Source of the DNA: Tetrastigma voinierianum
Taxonomy: Eukaryota > Streptophyta > Magnoliopsida > Vitales > Vitaceae
Reading direction: 5' to 3'
Assembly: GCA_016808115.1 (NCBI GenBank)
Contig: JAEQBH010002862.1
Span: 62,001-126,000, forward strand
Length of the DNA: 64,000 nucleotides
A program made the translations under genes and the position numbers. The notes beneath the pieces were generated by a model. That model worked only from the letters and a program-made list of their open reading frames with translations. It was not told the DNA's origin and did no database searches. Within the stretch, counting starts at the first letter, position 1. Every line of letters begins with the position of its first letter. Shown piece by piece: positions 21,633 to 33,443 of this stretch.

Positions 21633-22990
21633 ATGGAGGACTTTTGGAACCCATTATTCATGATGAATATACGCAATCGAGAGACTGACTGCGGTTGATG
21701 CAAATAATTTTGAGCTGAAGCGGCACGATTAAGTGGTTCGGCCAACAACGGTTCTTGGTCATCCCGAAGACCGAATGAGCATCTAGGAAGGTTTCTCAGA
21801 ATGGCAAACACAGTAAAGTTGAATGGGGTGAGACCAGAGGTCATAAAATTGCATTTATTCCCATTTTCTCTAAGAGATACAGCAACCACATGGTATGAAT
21901 CTCTACCATATGGTTCTGTTGATACTTGGGAGGAGCTTGTAGAAGCCTACTTGGGTAGATTCTTCCCCTCATCACTCACCTCAGAGAGAAGGAGAGAGAT
22001 AATTGTGTTCGGCTGGGGGAAGATGAAACCTTTATGTAGCATGGGAGATTCAAGGTTGCTGAAAATATGTCGATGCATGGGATGAACTTGAGACCCAGGA
22101 TGGACATAGTGTATCATGCCTTGAATGATGATGCATCTAAAGGGCATTATTGATGCTTCATCTTTACATTGGAGCATTCAAAACGTGAAGTGCTGAAGAG
22201 GCAAGAGATCACGATTGAGGACGGCTAAATGCAATATAGAAAGCTCCATCGAGGAGTTTTCAAGAGTATTAATTGGCGAGAGGGAAGAGGAGTCATGGGC
22301 GAAACGAGATGGCGACCATGGGGCAAGGATAGATGCCATCATGCATAGAATGGACAAGCGAGGGAAGATGCACCTTTGTTCATGAAATAGGAAGCGGTTG
22401 AGAGGAACTATTGAGAGGAAGTCTTGAGGTACCCCTTTGAAGAAGCGGTTTTATGATCTTGAGGAGGTTAAGTACTTAGGATAGCCAAGTTATCACTTCA
22501 AGCCAAATCTGGCTTTGCGGCCTGCTTATCATCAGTATTTGAGGAACCATGAAAATTTTAAATATGGTGGAGGGTCTCACAAGGCCAAAGGCATGAGCAG
22601 CATCCTCGGCCAAGGATGCTCCGGCGACCTCGAGTTCCGACAAACGGCCAGCAAGGAGGAGGAAAAAATGAATATCGGTCGGAGGAGGCTCCACCATTTG
22701 AAGATCGAATGCAATTCATGGGGGACTGAAGGCTGTTAAACCTCCATGAACAAAAGTTTTGCGAGTGGAAGCCTCAAATGCCAATTCTCAAAATTTTCAA
22801 AAAGACCACTAATGCTTCTCTCGAACACGGAGACACGAGATAGAGACAGCGGCCTAAACACGCAAATCGGATGAAAGATGCCTTTCCAGTGACCTGAAGA
22901 ATCCAGGTGTATGGCGGTGCGGCTTCGAAGTGGAAAGACTTGGAAAAGGCAGGAAAAGATGAAATGACAAAGGGAGATGAAGGCTGGAAA
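21633..22990 (+). pseudogene. gag: gag of element E
   Basis: Start chosen at ATG 21633 (MEDFWNPLFM), which lines up with the ATG of element H gag. The gag core is intact at 21801-22000: MANTVKLNGVRPEVIK, LFPFSLRDTATTWYE and DTWEELVEAYLGRFFPS. Downstream, in shifted frames, are the gag C-terminal pieces: YLRNHENFKYGGG (22535-22570), CNSWGTEG and a MAVRLRSGK-like basic segment near 22910. At least four frameshifts and several stops; not functional. The core is close to that of H and more distant from C. Confidence 0.87.
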
Positions 22991-23089
22991 ATGCGAGAAA
23001 AAGCGGAAAGAAAGAAAGAAGGAACAGTTATCAGGAGAAGAAGGAAGTAAGAAGAAAACCCCGGAACAATGCTGCGGTCCCATTTCCAC

Positions 23090-23732
23090 GGAAGGCCGCG
23101 AAATCGAGATAGAGGAACAGTTTGCAAGGTTCTTGAAAACCTTTCAGAAGCTAGAGATCAGCATGCCTTTCACATAAGTGGTTACTCAGATGCCACTTTA
23201 TGCAAAATTTTTGAAAGACATATTGAGCAAAAAGAGGAAGATTGCTGAAGAAGGAATTGTGAACGTGCAACTTGCAATCTTTGTGATCAGAGGAGCTTAC
23301 GAGAAAAGATGAAGGATCGGGGAGCTTCACCAGAACACGCACCATTGGAGAGTTTGAGTTTGAGAAAGCTCTGTGACTCAGGTGCGAGTATCAATTTAAT
23401 GCCCTGTGCATTGCCCGAGAAGTTAAGTTTGGGGAGCTTACTCCACTCTTTGTTACTCTCAGTGACGAGATAGAACCCTGGCAAAACCTAAAGGAATCAT
23501 AGAAGATGTGCTGGTAAAGGTGGGGAACTTTATTTTTCCAGTAGACTTCATCGTACTGGATATGGAGGAAGATTCACAAGTCCCTCTGCCTCTTGGGAGA
23601 GGCCATTCCTTGCAATTTGGAGCAGCTCTAATCGATATCTTGAAGGGAATTCTCACTCTCGAGTTGGAAGAGACAGGCGACTTCAATTTAATCGGGAAGT
23701 TTGAGAGTCTGAACATGAGAGGGAAGATGTAA
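23090..23732 (+). pseudogene. pro: Aspartic protease of element E
   Basis: Gag-pol processing protease. The upstream block is recognisable in pieces (PFPRKAAKSR; FQKLEISMPFT at about 23140-23175). The active site DSGASINLMP is clear, with the catalytic triplet codons at 23375-23383. The rest of the fold lies in an open stretch at 23508-23732: VKVGNFIFPVDFIVLDMEED, then ALIDILKGILTLELEE. The active-site part and the following part are in different frames. Confidence 0.87.
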
Positions 23733-24129
23733 GGTCAATAGAGATGTATATGTCAACAACTCTGAATTTGCTATGATTGTAATGCCAAATTTTCAATCAA
23801 TGAAAAAGATGGAATTCGGTATCTTGAAGATTTTGATTGGTGCACGCATCGGTTTACATTCTGCGAGAAAGTGATGAGTCTTGAACAAGCGAGGTGAAAA
23901 AGAGACCAAATTGAAGAAAAGGAATTTCATGTGAGAAACGATTGAAGAAGGGCTAGTTTTAAGGTGTTGCCAAGTCATTTTAAAGTATGCTTACTTGAAG
24001 CTGCCAAAGAGTAAACCCGATAATAATTTACGCTGAACTTAGTGATGAGGCAGAGTTCTTTGGAAATTTTGAGAAATCATAAAGGAGTCTATGGCTTGAG
24101 TGCATTGAAGAGTTAAAAGGTATCGATCC

Positions 24130-25480
24130 ATCAATATGCATGCACAAAATACTTCTAGAAGAAAATCTGAGGCTATTTATTTGAACATCGAAAGGAGACT
24201 TAATCCAGTAATGAAAGAAGTGGTCAGGAAGGAGGTACTCAAATTGTTGAATGCTGGTTTTATCTATGCAATTTCAGATGGTCGCTTAGGTTGCTTCGGT
24301 CCATGTGGTTCCGAAGAAGGGTGGATTCTTATGTCATAATGAAGAAATGAATTAATTCCAACAAGAAAGGTGACAAGATGGAGAGTATGCATTGATTACA
24401 GGAAGCTGAACACAGCAACCAGGAAAGATCACTTCCCTTTGCCCTTCATTGATCAGATGTTGGATAGATTATTAGGACATCCTCATTTTTGTTTCTTGGA
24501 CGGGTATTCAGGCTACAACCAGATTGCAATTGCACCTGAGGACCAAGAGAAGAACACATTCACATGCCCTGTAAGCACCTTTGCCTTGAGGAGGATGCCG
24601 TTTGGGGCACATTCTGTCTCTGCCACTCGGAGATGTATGATGTCGATGTTCTCGGACTTGGTAGAAGAAGTTATGGAAATTTTATGGATGACTTCACGAT
24701 TGTATGGGTCCGATTTGAACAATGTTTGAATAATAACACAGGCTTGATGCCCGGAGAGATGCAAGGACAAAGCGATTCTTAAATTGGGAAAAATGCCATT
24801 TCCTTGGTAACGAAGGCATTGTTCTTGGTCATAAAATTCACCGCTCTGGGGGCTAGAGTGGACCAATCAGTTTCATTATCAAAACCCTTGCCTCCACGCC
24901 CACCATTAAAAGGGATAAGAAGGTTTCTTGGGGCATCTTTGGATTTTCACAGGTCATCAAAGACTTCTCAAAAATAGCAGGACCACTATCTGTTCTTGGA
25001 GAAAAGACACAAAATTTAATTTTGATGATTCACCCTTGAAAGTTTGCCTTTGAAGAAATTAAGATCAGTTGGTTCGAGCACCTATCATGCATTTGCACGA
25101 GAATGGGATCGAGGAATTGAGTAATGTGAGTGCCGATGATTTAACGATGGGGCTGTTTTTAGGCGAAAGAAAGAGAAAATATTAAGAGCCATATACTATG
25201 CTAGCAGAACCTTCAATGAAGCACAAAAAAACTATTCCACAACTGAAAAGGAGATGCTAGCAATAGTGTTTGCTTGTGAAAAATTCAAGCCCATACATTA
25301 TGGGATCCCATGTTATAGTTCACACGGACCAGCCCGACCATCAGATATCTTATGTCAAAGGAGGCTAAGCTGAGGCGATAAGGTGGGTCTTTATACGCAA
25401 GAGTTTGATATGGAAATTAGAGATAAAGGGATGTGACAATGTGATAGCTGATCCTTGTCGGAATAGAAAAGAAATCAAGT
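24130..25480 (+). pseudogene. pol: Reverse transcriptase and RNase H of element E
   Basis: The finger region (RRLNPVMKEVVRKEVLKLL, 24190-24250) and palm (WRVCIDYRKLNTATRKDHFP, FLDGYSGYNQIAIAPEDQEK, FALRRMPFGA; 24382-24610) are largely open; the palm Asp is in FLDGYSGY. FMDD, the second catalytic motif, is at 24681-24692 but in a different frame. RNase H follows near 24920-25450 with recognisable segments around FLGAS, NYSTTEKEMLAIVFAC (25220-25280) and the HTDQ block (25322-25335). Several indels separate the pieces. This is the best preserved reverse transcriptase in the window, unlike C, which lost the fingers and palm. Confidence 0.88.
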
Positions 25481-25689
25481 AGAAGAAGGAGGAGATAAGA
25501 TTAAGAAGCTTCCCCGGATGAGCAAGCTGACTGGTGTCATTCCAGAATGCCATGGTATGCGATATTGTGAATTACTTATCTTGTGGAGTAGTTTCCTTCG
25601 ATTCCAGCCACCAGCGAGAAAAGCTGGGCGACGAGTATTATATGCGGGATGACCTTATTATTTAAGAGGTGCGATATGATTATAAGAAG

Positions 25690-26795
25690 ATGTGTGCGGA
25701 GGTGGAACAAAGCGAAATTATGGACCTGAATGTCATGCATCACCATATGGGGGAGGCATTTTAAGAGGAAAGAACAGCTCATAAGATACTCAAATCAAGT
25801 TTTATTGGCCCGATTATTTTAGGGGGTATCTTGAATGGAATTGAGTGTATGATAGATGCAGATTGGAAATATATTGTGGGAATGAAATGCCCCTCTGAGG
25901 CATATTGGTGGTGAAATTTTTTTGATGTATGGGGATAGATTTTATGGGACCCTTTCCATAATCATTTGGAAACGTATATCTTGCTAGCGTGGATTATGTT
26001 TAAATGGGTGGAAGCAATAAGCACTTGAGGAATGATGTTATCTGAGTTGTAGGTTTCTATGAAAAGAACATATTGGCTTGATTTAGAGACACCAGGGACT
26101 ATTATCGGTGATGGGGAAGCCACTTTGCAAACAAAATTTTGCAAAGCTCACTTGGCAGATATAGGATCAAACATATAATGAGCACAGCTTACGCCGTCCC
26201 AGGACTAATGGGCGACGAGAAATTTCAATGGGAGTTTTAAAGGATCACGGGGAAAGGCGTAAGTTGGCGGGAAGGATTGGTCTTTGAGCTTGATGATGCA
26301 CTTTGGGCCCTCTGAATTGCATTCAAAACTCCCCATGGGATGTCCCACGTCTGATTAGTATTTAGCGAGCCATGTCACCTCCCTCTCGGAGATTGGAATC
26401 TGAGAAATTTATGTGGGCCATGAAGTGAATTCCCGATTTCAAAATGGCAAAGGAAGAGATTGCTTCAGGCCCAGGTGGCTTTGGAAGGCGAGAAATGAAA
26501 CTATGACAATGCTAAGATCTACAAAGACAAGACAAAGAAATGGCATGATCGAAGGATTCTTAGGAAAGAGTTCGAAGAAGGGATCGGGGATTACGTTATT
26601 TAACTCCAGGATTAGGATTGTTCGGGAAAATTGAAATCAAGGTGGAGTGGACCATATACAGTGGTGTCAAGCACTACTTTTGGAGCAGTAACACTCAAGA
26701 TTGATGCTGGGGAAGAATTCAAGGTTAATGGGCAAAGACTGAAACATTATCTCAGTAGGGGGAAAGAAAAAGAAGAACACCAACTGGTGAATTGA
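25690..26795 (+). pseudogene. int: Integrase of element E
   Basis: Zinc region around 25735-25890 (MHHHMG, then degraded Cys pair). Core start GIDFMGPF retained with its catalytic Asp codon at 25938-25940. The middle of the core is strongly eroded (25990-26330). The C-terminal GPY/F domain is clear at 26635-26770 (KSRWSGPYTVVSSTTFGA, NGQRLKHYL). Stops and frameshifts throughout. Confidence 0.83.
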
Positions 26796-27845
26796 GGAAG
26801 AAAGGCTTAAGCGGCAAGTCAGGCTAAGGACTCAAAATGAAGCGGTGATGGGAGGCAACCACTTAGAAATTCGAGTTTATGATTTTAGACTAGATTTTTT
26901 TTTTCGAATTTACCTTGATTTTGTTTTCTTTAATTCTTATGATGATTAGTTAGTACTTGAGAAGTTAATTTTTGTTTAATTAAATCCTTTATGGAAATGT
27001 TGCAGAATGATTATGCAGAAATGGCTCAGGCAAGAAGGAATAAACTCCCGTACAACTCCAGCAACTGCGAGGAAGAGAGAGCGACAGGAAAAGGGAGCAG
27101 CTGGCACCTATATAAATTCTACATGAATTTAAATAGAATACATTCTTGAATTCTTTGTGTAAGAGAGTGGCTTGTTTGATGAGAATGGTAATTGATCGAG
27201 AGTGAAAAACTGTTGTTCATTAAATTTGAGGCAAAATTGCAGACTAGGTTGCGACAAAAACTTATGTCGTGACTGTGTCACAACAAAAGTTGATGTCGTG
27301 ACTTAGTAAATGTTGAAGGAAGAACAAGGAGGTCGCAACCAAAAGTTATGTTGTGAAAGAAATTGAGGTCGCGACGGAGGCTATTAAGGTCGCGGCAGAG
27401 CAAGTCCTTCAAAGGGCCGGTGGTCGCGACAACTTAAAAATGCACAATGACTGAGATGCGATGTCACGCTTTGAGGATAACTTGTCTTCCTGCGGTTAAA
27501 CATGTCGCGAAAAGCAATCGGTATGTCGCGACATAGAAAGTTTGCGGTGATGGGTTTTAATTTAACTAAATTTAATGACATCGCACATTCTTAGCCTGAA
27601 GTTAGGAAGAGACGAGCGAAATTAAACAGAGTAATAAATAGTAATTAATGCAGAAACAGAAATTTAAATTCTAATTGAACCAATGTGTTTGATACACTCA
27701 GTTTAGGGGAATATCTGAGGAAATTAATAAGTTCAAGAAAAAACTTTCAAAATTCTCTATAAAAACCACGAACCTCTTATTTGGAATTACCGAAGAGCAG
27801 GTTGAGAGTCTCACTAATCCTCATTGTAAATATAAGAAGGAATAA
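26796..27845 (+). promoter_or_regulatory. Spacer with palindrome array and internal TATA box before ORF3 remnant of E
   Basis: Non-coding. From 27245 to 27535 lie repeated GTCGCGAC cores (near 27369, 27421 and 27523) and variants. A good TATA-like box, TATAAAAA at 27758-27765 in ATTCTCTATAAAAACC, follows about 220 bp later, and the ORF3 remnant starts about 80 bp after that. The arrangement copies the U3 order of array then TATA, which suggests an internal promoter for ORF3; this is inference. Confidence 0.6.
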
Positions 27846-28110
27846 ATGGTTGTTCCTCCCAAGAAACTAAAAGCATAAAGGATGGAAACAGCCCGGAAGA
27901 AAAAACGAGCAAGAGAATGGAGAGAAGGGAAATGAATTTCGAGTCGGCCAACTTTGCTTACCCTTGATCACGGATCCCAGAGGACATCTTTGCTTCTAAA
28001 CGGAAAGAAAAAATAGACCTTTCCATTGATTTGTCAATCCCTCCCTCATTCCTATCCTTTTGCTCTCAACAGTTGCACATTCTTATGAATAAAACCATAA
28101 ATTTGTTTGA
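27846..28110 (+). pseudogene. ORF3 remnant of element E
   Basis: ATG 27846 opens MVVPPKKLKA, then after a stop RMETARKKKRAREWREGK, a strongly basic N-terminal type segment. After about 250 bp the sequence turns into the 3' non-coding type seen behind ORF3 of element C (ATTCTTATGAATAAAACC near 28082). The plant transposon protein-like domain and coiled coil are therefore deleted in this copy. Confidence 0.5.
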
Positions 28111-29638
28111 TGTGTTTGAAGCCAAACTGTGTGTTTACTTTTTTTTTGCTTTAATTATTAGAGGAATAACAATAGAATTTAGCTTTCGAGAATAAAATGC
28201 GACATATCATAATATGGGCGGTTAAGTGATTGATTAGATGATAGGATGAAAGCAAAATAAAATGCGAGAATAAAGGGCTAAATAGCGGGCAATTTAATTG
28301 AAACATAAATTGTGATTTAGTTTTGAATTTGGGTGATAAGTCTGAGATAAAAAAGGAAGGTTATACGATTGAAGGAACAAAACTATTTTTTAGTTTGTGA
28401 TGAGCCGGTAGTGAGGAACACATTGGAAATAACATCATCTAAATTCATCCCTTGATATAGTCGAGAAAATCCTCGGGGTTAGTCACGAGTTAATCAGCAA
28501 AAAATTCTAGAACTTGTTAGATTAGTGATCAGCGAAATCTAGATGATACAATCAACGAGGAAATGATCTGGAGGCCATCCTTGAAGTTTGAGCCATTCCT
28601 AGCCATCCTATTCATATGCTAATGCATACACTTGATTCAGAAATTGAGCAAGCTCAAGCCTATTTTAGTAAACGATGGAGACACAACCCATCCTAAAATC
28701 CCAATCCTCCGAAGAACACATGATTACCAAAGGAATTCAAGAGAGGAAGGAAATGAAGTTTGAAGTGTAAATTTTTGAGGAACTTGAGGAGAAAATACGA
28801 GAAAAAGGGAATGAAGAGAAAAGATCTACATGGAAAATACTCTTAGAAAAGAAAACTAAAGGAATAGGTTTTTCTTATGGCCTAACTCTCTTGAACAATT
28901 AAGTTCTTAGGGTGTTTCAACACCTAGTACCCTAATGCCATCCCGGTATGGGAGTTACTAACTAGTTTGCTAAGATTGTTAGAAAGCACAAGAGAAAAAA
29001 CATTGCACTATTCCTGAATGGTGACAAAAAAAAAAAAATCTGATTTGAATTACAAATGAGAAATGAAGACATCTGATCTGAATAGAAGAAAATCAATGGT
29101 ATCGAACATGAAGTTTGGGGAACATTAAAGAAACTCTGAGGAGAAAAGGTATGAGTAAAAAAGGAAAAGGAGTATTGGTAATCTTAACCTAAAAATCCCA
29201 TCCATCTACCCTTACCCAGCCCTAACATTACAAGCCCAGACCTGATTGATCAGAAGGTTATGTCGGCTACATTAGTGGAGATCCAATATGAACAACAAGC
29301 CTATGAAATTTGGAAAATCGGAAAAGATGAAATTGAACATCCTCTGAGGTTAATTGACTCATTAAGAAAATGAAAGAAAACCAACTTACATTCGACATAA
29401 TCAATTAACTATGCATTTGTAAAACAAAATTCAACAATTTAAAGTTTATGCACTTTGATTGGTGAAACTAACCTTTTGCTGGACTTGAAATTTGAATGCA
29501 CGAAGCGAATGCAATTTTAGTCTTTCGATTAAATTGGTTACAAGCGCAAAGCATATGAAAAATGTCCTTTGTTTGAGGACAAACAAATCTTTCTTTTCTT
29601 TGCTTGAGAATGACAAAATTTTAAGTTAGAGGGGAGTT
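28111..29638 (+). other. 3' non-coding region and polypurine tract of element E
   Basis: No gene. It contains the block shared with C and H near 28905-29010 (CACCTAGTACCCTAATGCC, TATGGGAGTTACTAAC), then the Athila/Tat signature TTTGAGGACAAACAAA at about 29573-29588. The polypurine tract AGAGGGGAG (29628-29636) sits two bases before the LTR. Confidence 0.75.
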
Positions 29639-30011
29639 TGATGAGCCAAAAGTCATCTATTTCAGTCCATTTTACGATTGATTTTTATATAAAAGACTAA
29701 TTTATATGCAAATATGGAATAAGCTTCACCCAGCTGGCTGTGCGGCGAGATTCAAAAGCGAATTTGCGATAAAAGGAGCGAATGTGGGTGAAGCGTCTTG
29801 ATATAATTGGGTGAAGGAAGCGACGGAGAAGCACAAAAGGATTAAAGAATTTGATGTCGTAAAGATTTTATAGAAATCAAAATGCATATTCAGGTTGCAA
29901 CTACAAAACTCCAGTCTCAAATGAAGCGTAATTGAAGACAAAGCGGGTACAGGCGTGAAAGAAACTCAAAGTCAAACAACGAGAGTGATGAAGAAGAAGA
30001 CATGATGTAAG
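29639..30011 (+). repeat. 3' LTR of element E, first part
   Basis: Begins TGATGAGCC and matches the first ~375 bp of the 5' LTR (18549 onward). It is cut at 30011 by insertion of G1 and resumes at 36939. Flanks at the cut are GTAAG and TGTCG, so the target duplication is eroded or imperfect. Confidence 0.9.
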
Positions 30012-31695
30012 TGATTAGGTACCCACGAGTAGGGTGATGCGGAATCGAAATTTATATTCCTAAGTTCCTCCCTCTTTGCGTTAGTGACACCTACGGTGCA
30101 GTGGTCTAGGGTCGAACACGGGGATGGGTTTCTTCGTCTGAATGGTTTGAGTGAAGTCAAAAATGGTGAATTAAATTTGGATTTTAAGGTGGTGATAAAA
30201 ACAGTGGGTTAGTGGTTTAGACACTGAAAATAAATGAAATAAAATGTAAAATAGAACTCCTTGAAGCATTGGGCCACTGAGTTTAAGATCCTAGGCTAAC
30301 CAAGAGGTCCCAGGGTTAATTTCCTCGCGTTGGGGAGGATGACATATAGTCATCTCTGACAGGATCTTCATTGGCATTAAACCTAAAAGCCTACTAAATT
30401 TTCCTTTTGATAGAAAGCCTTTATTTGCTTTATTTATGGTTCCCTACGGTGAAAATCTATCTTGACTCATCTCTGATGATTCGTAAGGGTAACTAATAGG
30501 TACCGATGGATGCAAAAATAAGAATCCTTGAACCACAAAGATTACCCAGAGTATTGATCAAAGTGGATGCACTTACGATTCAAAACCCTAACCCTTAACC
30601 TACCTCGGTGGCTCCTTAAATGGCAACTAATGGATATTGGTGTATCTAAAACTAGAATACACTAAACCCTAAAAGCACTTAAAGTATTGTGGCCAAAGAA
30701 AGTACATCAGATTTAAACTAGAGTTGAAAGTTTGGAACCAAAATGACAAAAAACTAGCTGCGTGAAAAAACGGGGAACCACGTGACTGCGAGATCCTTCT
30801 GATAGCCTTTTACTTTAAGAAGGAAGTGGTTTTAGCCAACTCATCCTCAAGTTGTCATCCTTAGAGGTGTTTGGAAACCAAGAAAGGGAGAGAAAGAGGA
30901 GAGAGAAGAGAGGGAAACTAAAACAAAAAATTCTTTAGCGTCTTGAAAGATTAAAGTTAGGAGTTCTGAAAATCTATAAGTTGGCTTTTATAGCCAGCCC
31001 AATGTGTGAAATAACAAAAGACCTAAAATATGAAATTACAATAGGGACAAAGTGGTAATTGGCAAAAGCGAGGTCGTTTGGGTCAAAAATATCAAAATCG
31101 GGGCAGCCATTTTTTGCTATCTGCAGGAATTTTATTAGCTAGCGAAAATTTTAAGCTAACTAAGTATTAACTATGAAAATCACGAGATAGCGAAAATGGA
31201 AAATTTAGAAGCTTATCTGATAATTTTAGCTAGCTAGCGAGGAATTTATTAACTGTGAAAACAACGTACATAAGCGGTATTTCGTTATGCACGGTAATTT
31301 TAAGCTATCATAAGCGTAGTAAATGCGAATTTGGCTTCCTATTCATCAACTGTTCCATTGATTTACGCTTCTGTAATTCTTGCTCCACGCATCACGCAGC
31401 ACGCTACTTGCCATTTTCTTCAATTTTCTTCACCTTTGAAATTCTTCATTCTGACTTGCTGAAATTGATGAGACCATATGGGGTGGTGAAAACCAACCCG
31501 ACTTTAGTTATGATTGGATTGACATGATAATTTAGCCTCAATTCTTGCAAAAACTACAAAAAACCAGCCTCGGAATGCAATTAGAAATGCAATAGGGACA
31601 TTTATGTCAATTGGGTTAATTATAATAATTAGTATCTGAGCGCTCAGAAACCTATTAAAAATAGGGTTGAAAATACACTTTTTGGACACTAATCA
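30012..31695 (-). repeat. 3' LTR of G1 (family 1)
   Basis: TGATT at 30012, AATCA at 31695. TATAAAAG on the minus strand at 30985-30992. The TTTCGCTA/TAGCGAAA-type array is at about 31110-31330, partly eroded (GCTAGCGAAAATTTTAAGCT near 31138). Confidence 0.88.
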
Positions 31696-33387
31696 CCCCC
31701 CAACCTACCGCATTATAGTCCATGCAATGAAAGAAAAAGTAGTAAAATACACTTATAAAACTATAACAAAATACGTTCACAAAAATGGTACTTCAAGGTT
31801 GTGAATGAGTAATGCTGGCTCCATAAAGTAAAAATCATCAAGCGGTAATCGATGACTATAATGAGAGAATGAATGCCATAAAAAATTGAGTATTAAATGA
31901 GCCTCTTTCTTGGTGAATCAACTAGAAACTTCCACCAAAATCTAAGTGTTTTGTTTGATCAGATCTCAACAATAAACTGTCAAACTGCACTCTCCCCCCC
32001 CAACCTAGCTACTACCACAACCTAGCATGCTAACCAACTTAAATAGATCAGGACCCACCTCTTATTCCACAATTATTTTTGCGTTGTAGGGTGCAATGCT
32101 GAGGAATCGACCTCACCAAAGTCCATGTAATGGGGATCTACCGATGACTCCCAACCAATTAAGGCTTAGGGCACCAAGTCATAAGGATCTTTAGGCCCAC
32201 AAACTCTCTGAGGTTTCTTAGGACTTGAATGATTTGAGACTCCAGCACTTATAACTTGCTAAACTCCACCCATCCACCAGTATAAGCCGGAACACTAAGT
32301 GGTGACTCCCAGCAGTGAAGGTTTAGGTCCACCCAGGGCTTTAAGACTTCGCCATATACCCCTCGGGCCAGTGTTCGGTTCAAGGCAAAGTGTTACGAAT
32401 TTTCATTCTTTTTCTTTTCTTTTTCTTTTCTTTTCTTTTCTTTTTTTTTCTTTTTCGTTTTTCTTCTTTTCCTTTTCTCACAGGTGCCTTTGTCGATTGA
32501 TGAAACTAGGGTAGTTATGTAGTAAAGGAGGTTGCGCAGTTTTTAGCCTATCATTGAAACCCTCATTGCTACGTATTGTGGTTGGCTAAAGGTGGAAGAA
32601 AAATGTAATCAATAAAATTCAACTAATCATTAACTCGACAAGCATGGAATCAATCTAGCATCAATAGAATTGGGCCGAACTTTAAATTTTCGAACTTACG
32701 GGTTAGAGCGAAACCACGAAAAATTTTGATTACAAATTGGGTGATTTTGAAAAAGTAAGTTGTATGGTATAACGGCTTTATAGAAAGGGACCCAGCAAGC
32801 CACTAAACATCCATGAAATAGGCTTGGGAGCAAAATAATAGCAAAACATAAATACAAAGCCACTTCCTTTGCTAACTCTCCCCGACCCGAACATCTCGGT
32901 GTCGAAATGGGGCTCGGATTGGAAAATTAGAGAAAGTGTTACCTCCCATGAGATGTGATCATTGCTGGATAGGAAACCGTAAGCTTTTCCTTAGAGCACA
33001 TTATTCCTCCTCTTGGAGCTTCAAATAAACAAGTTAGGGAGAAGAGAAAGAGAAAAAAGGATTAGGGTTGGAGCATTTTTAAAATTACACTTTCATAATA
33101 ATCTCAAAAATGTTATTTCTGGAAAAATTTGGATTCTACACTCTCTAAGCTTTCCAACGGTACCAAGAACGCCTAAAATGGAGCTCGGATGAAAAAGTTA
33201 TGAGCGAAACAAAATTGGGAGAGCAAAGTGGGGCCTATAGCGAAAAAATTCATTTGCTCTGATAATTTTTCGCTAGCCGAAAATTTGACATAACAAAAAA
33301 TTTAGCTATCTTTGTGAAATTTAAACTATGTCTAATATGAAAGTCTTTTTGATTAAAAAAAAAAAATCAAATAAAATAAAAATAATA

Positions 33388-33443
<56 letters not shown>

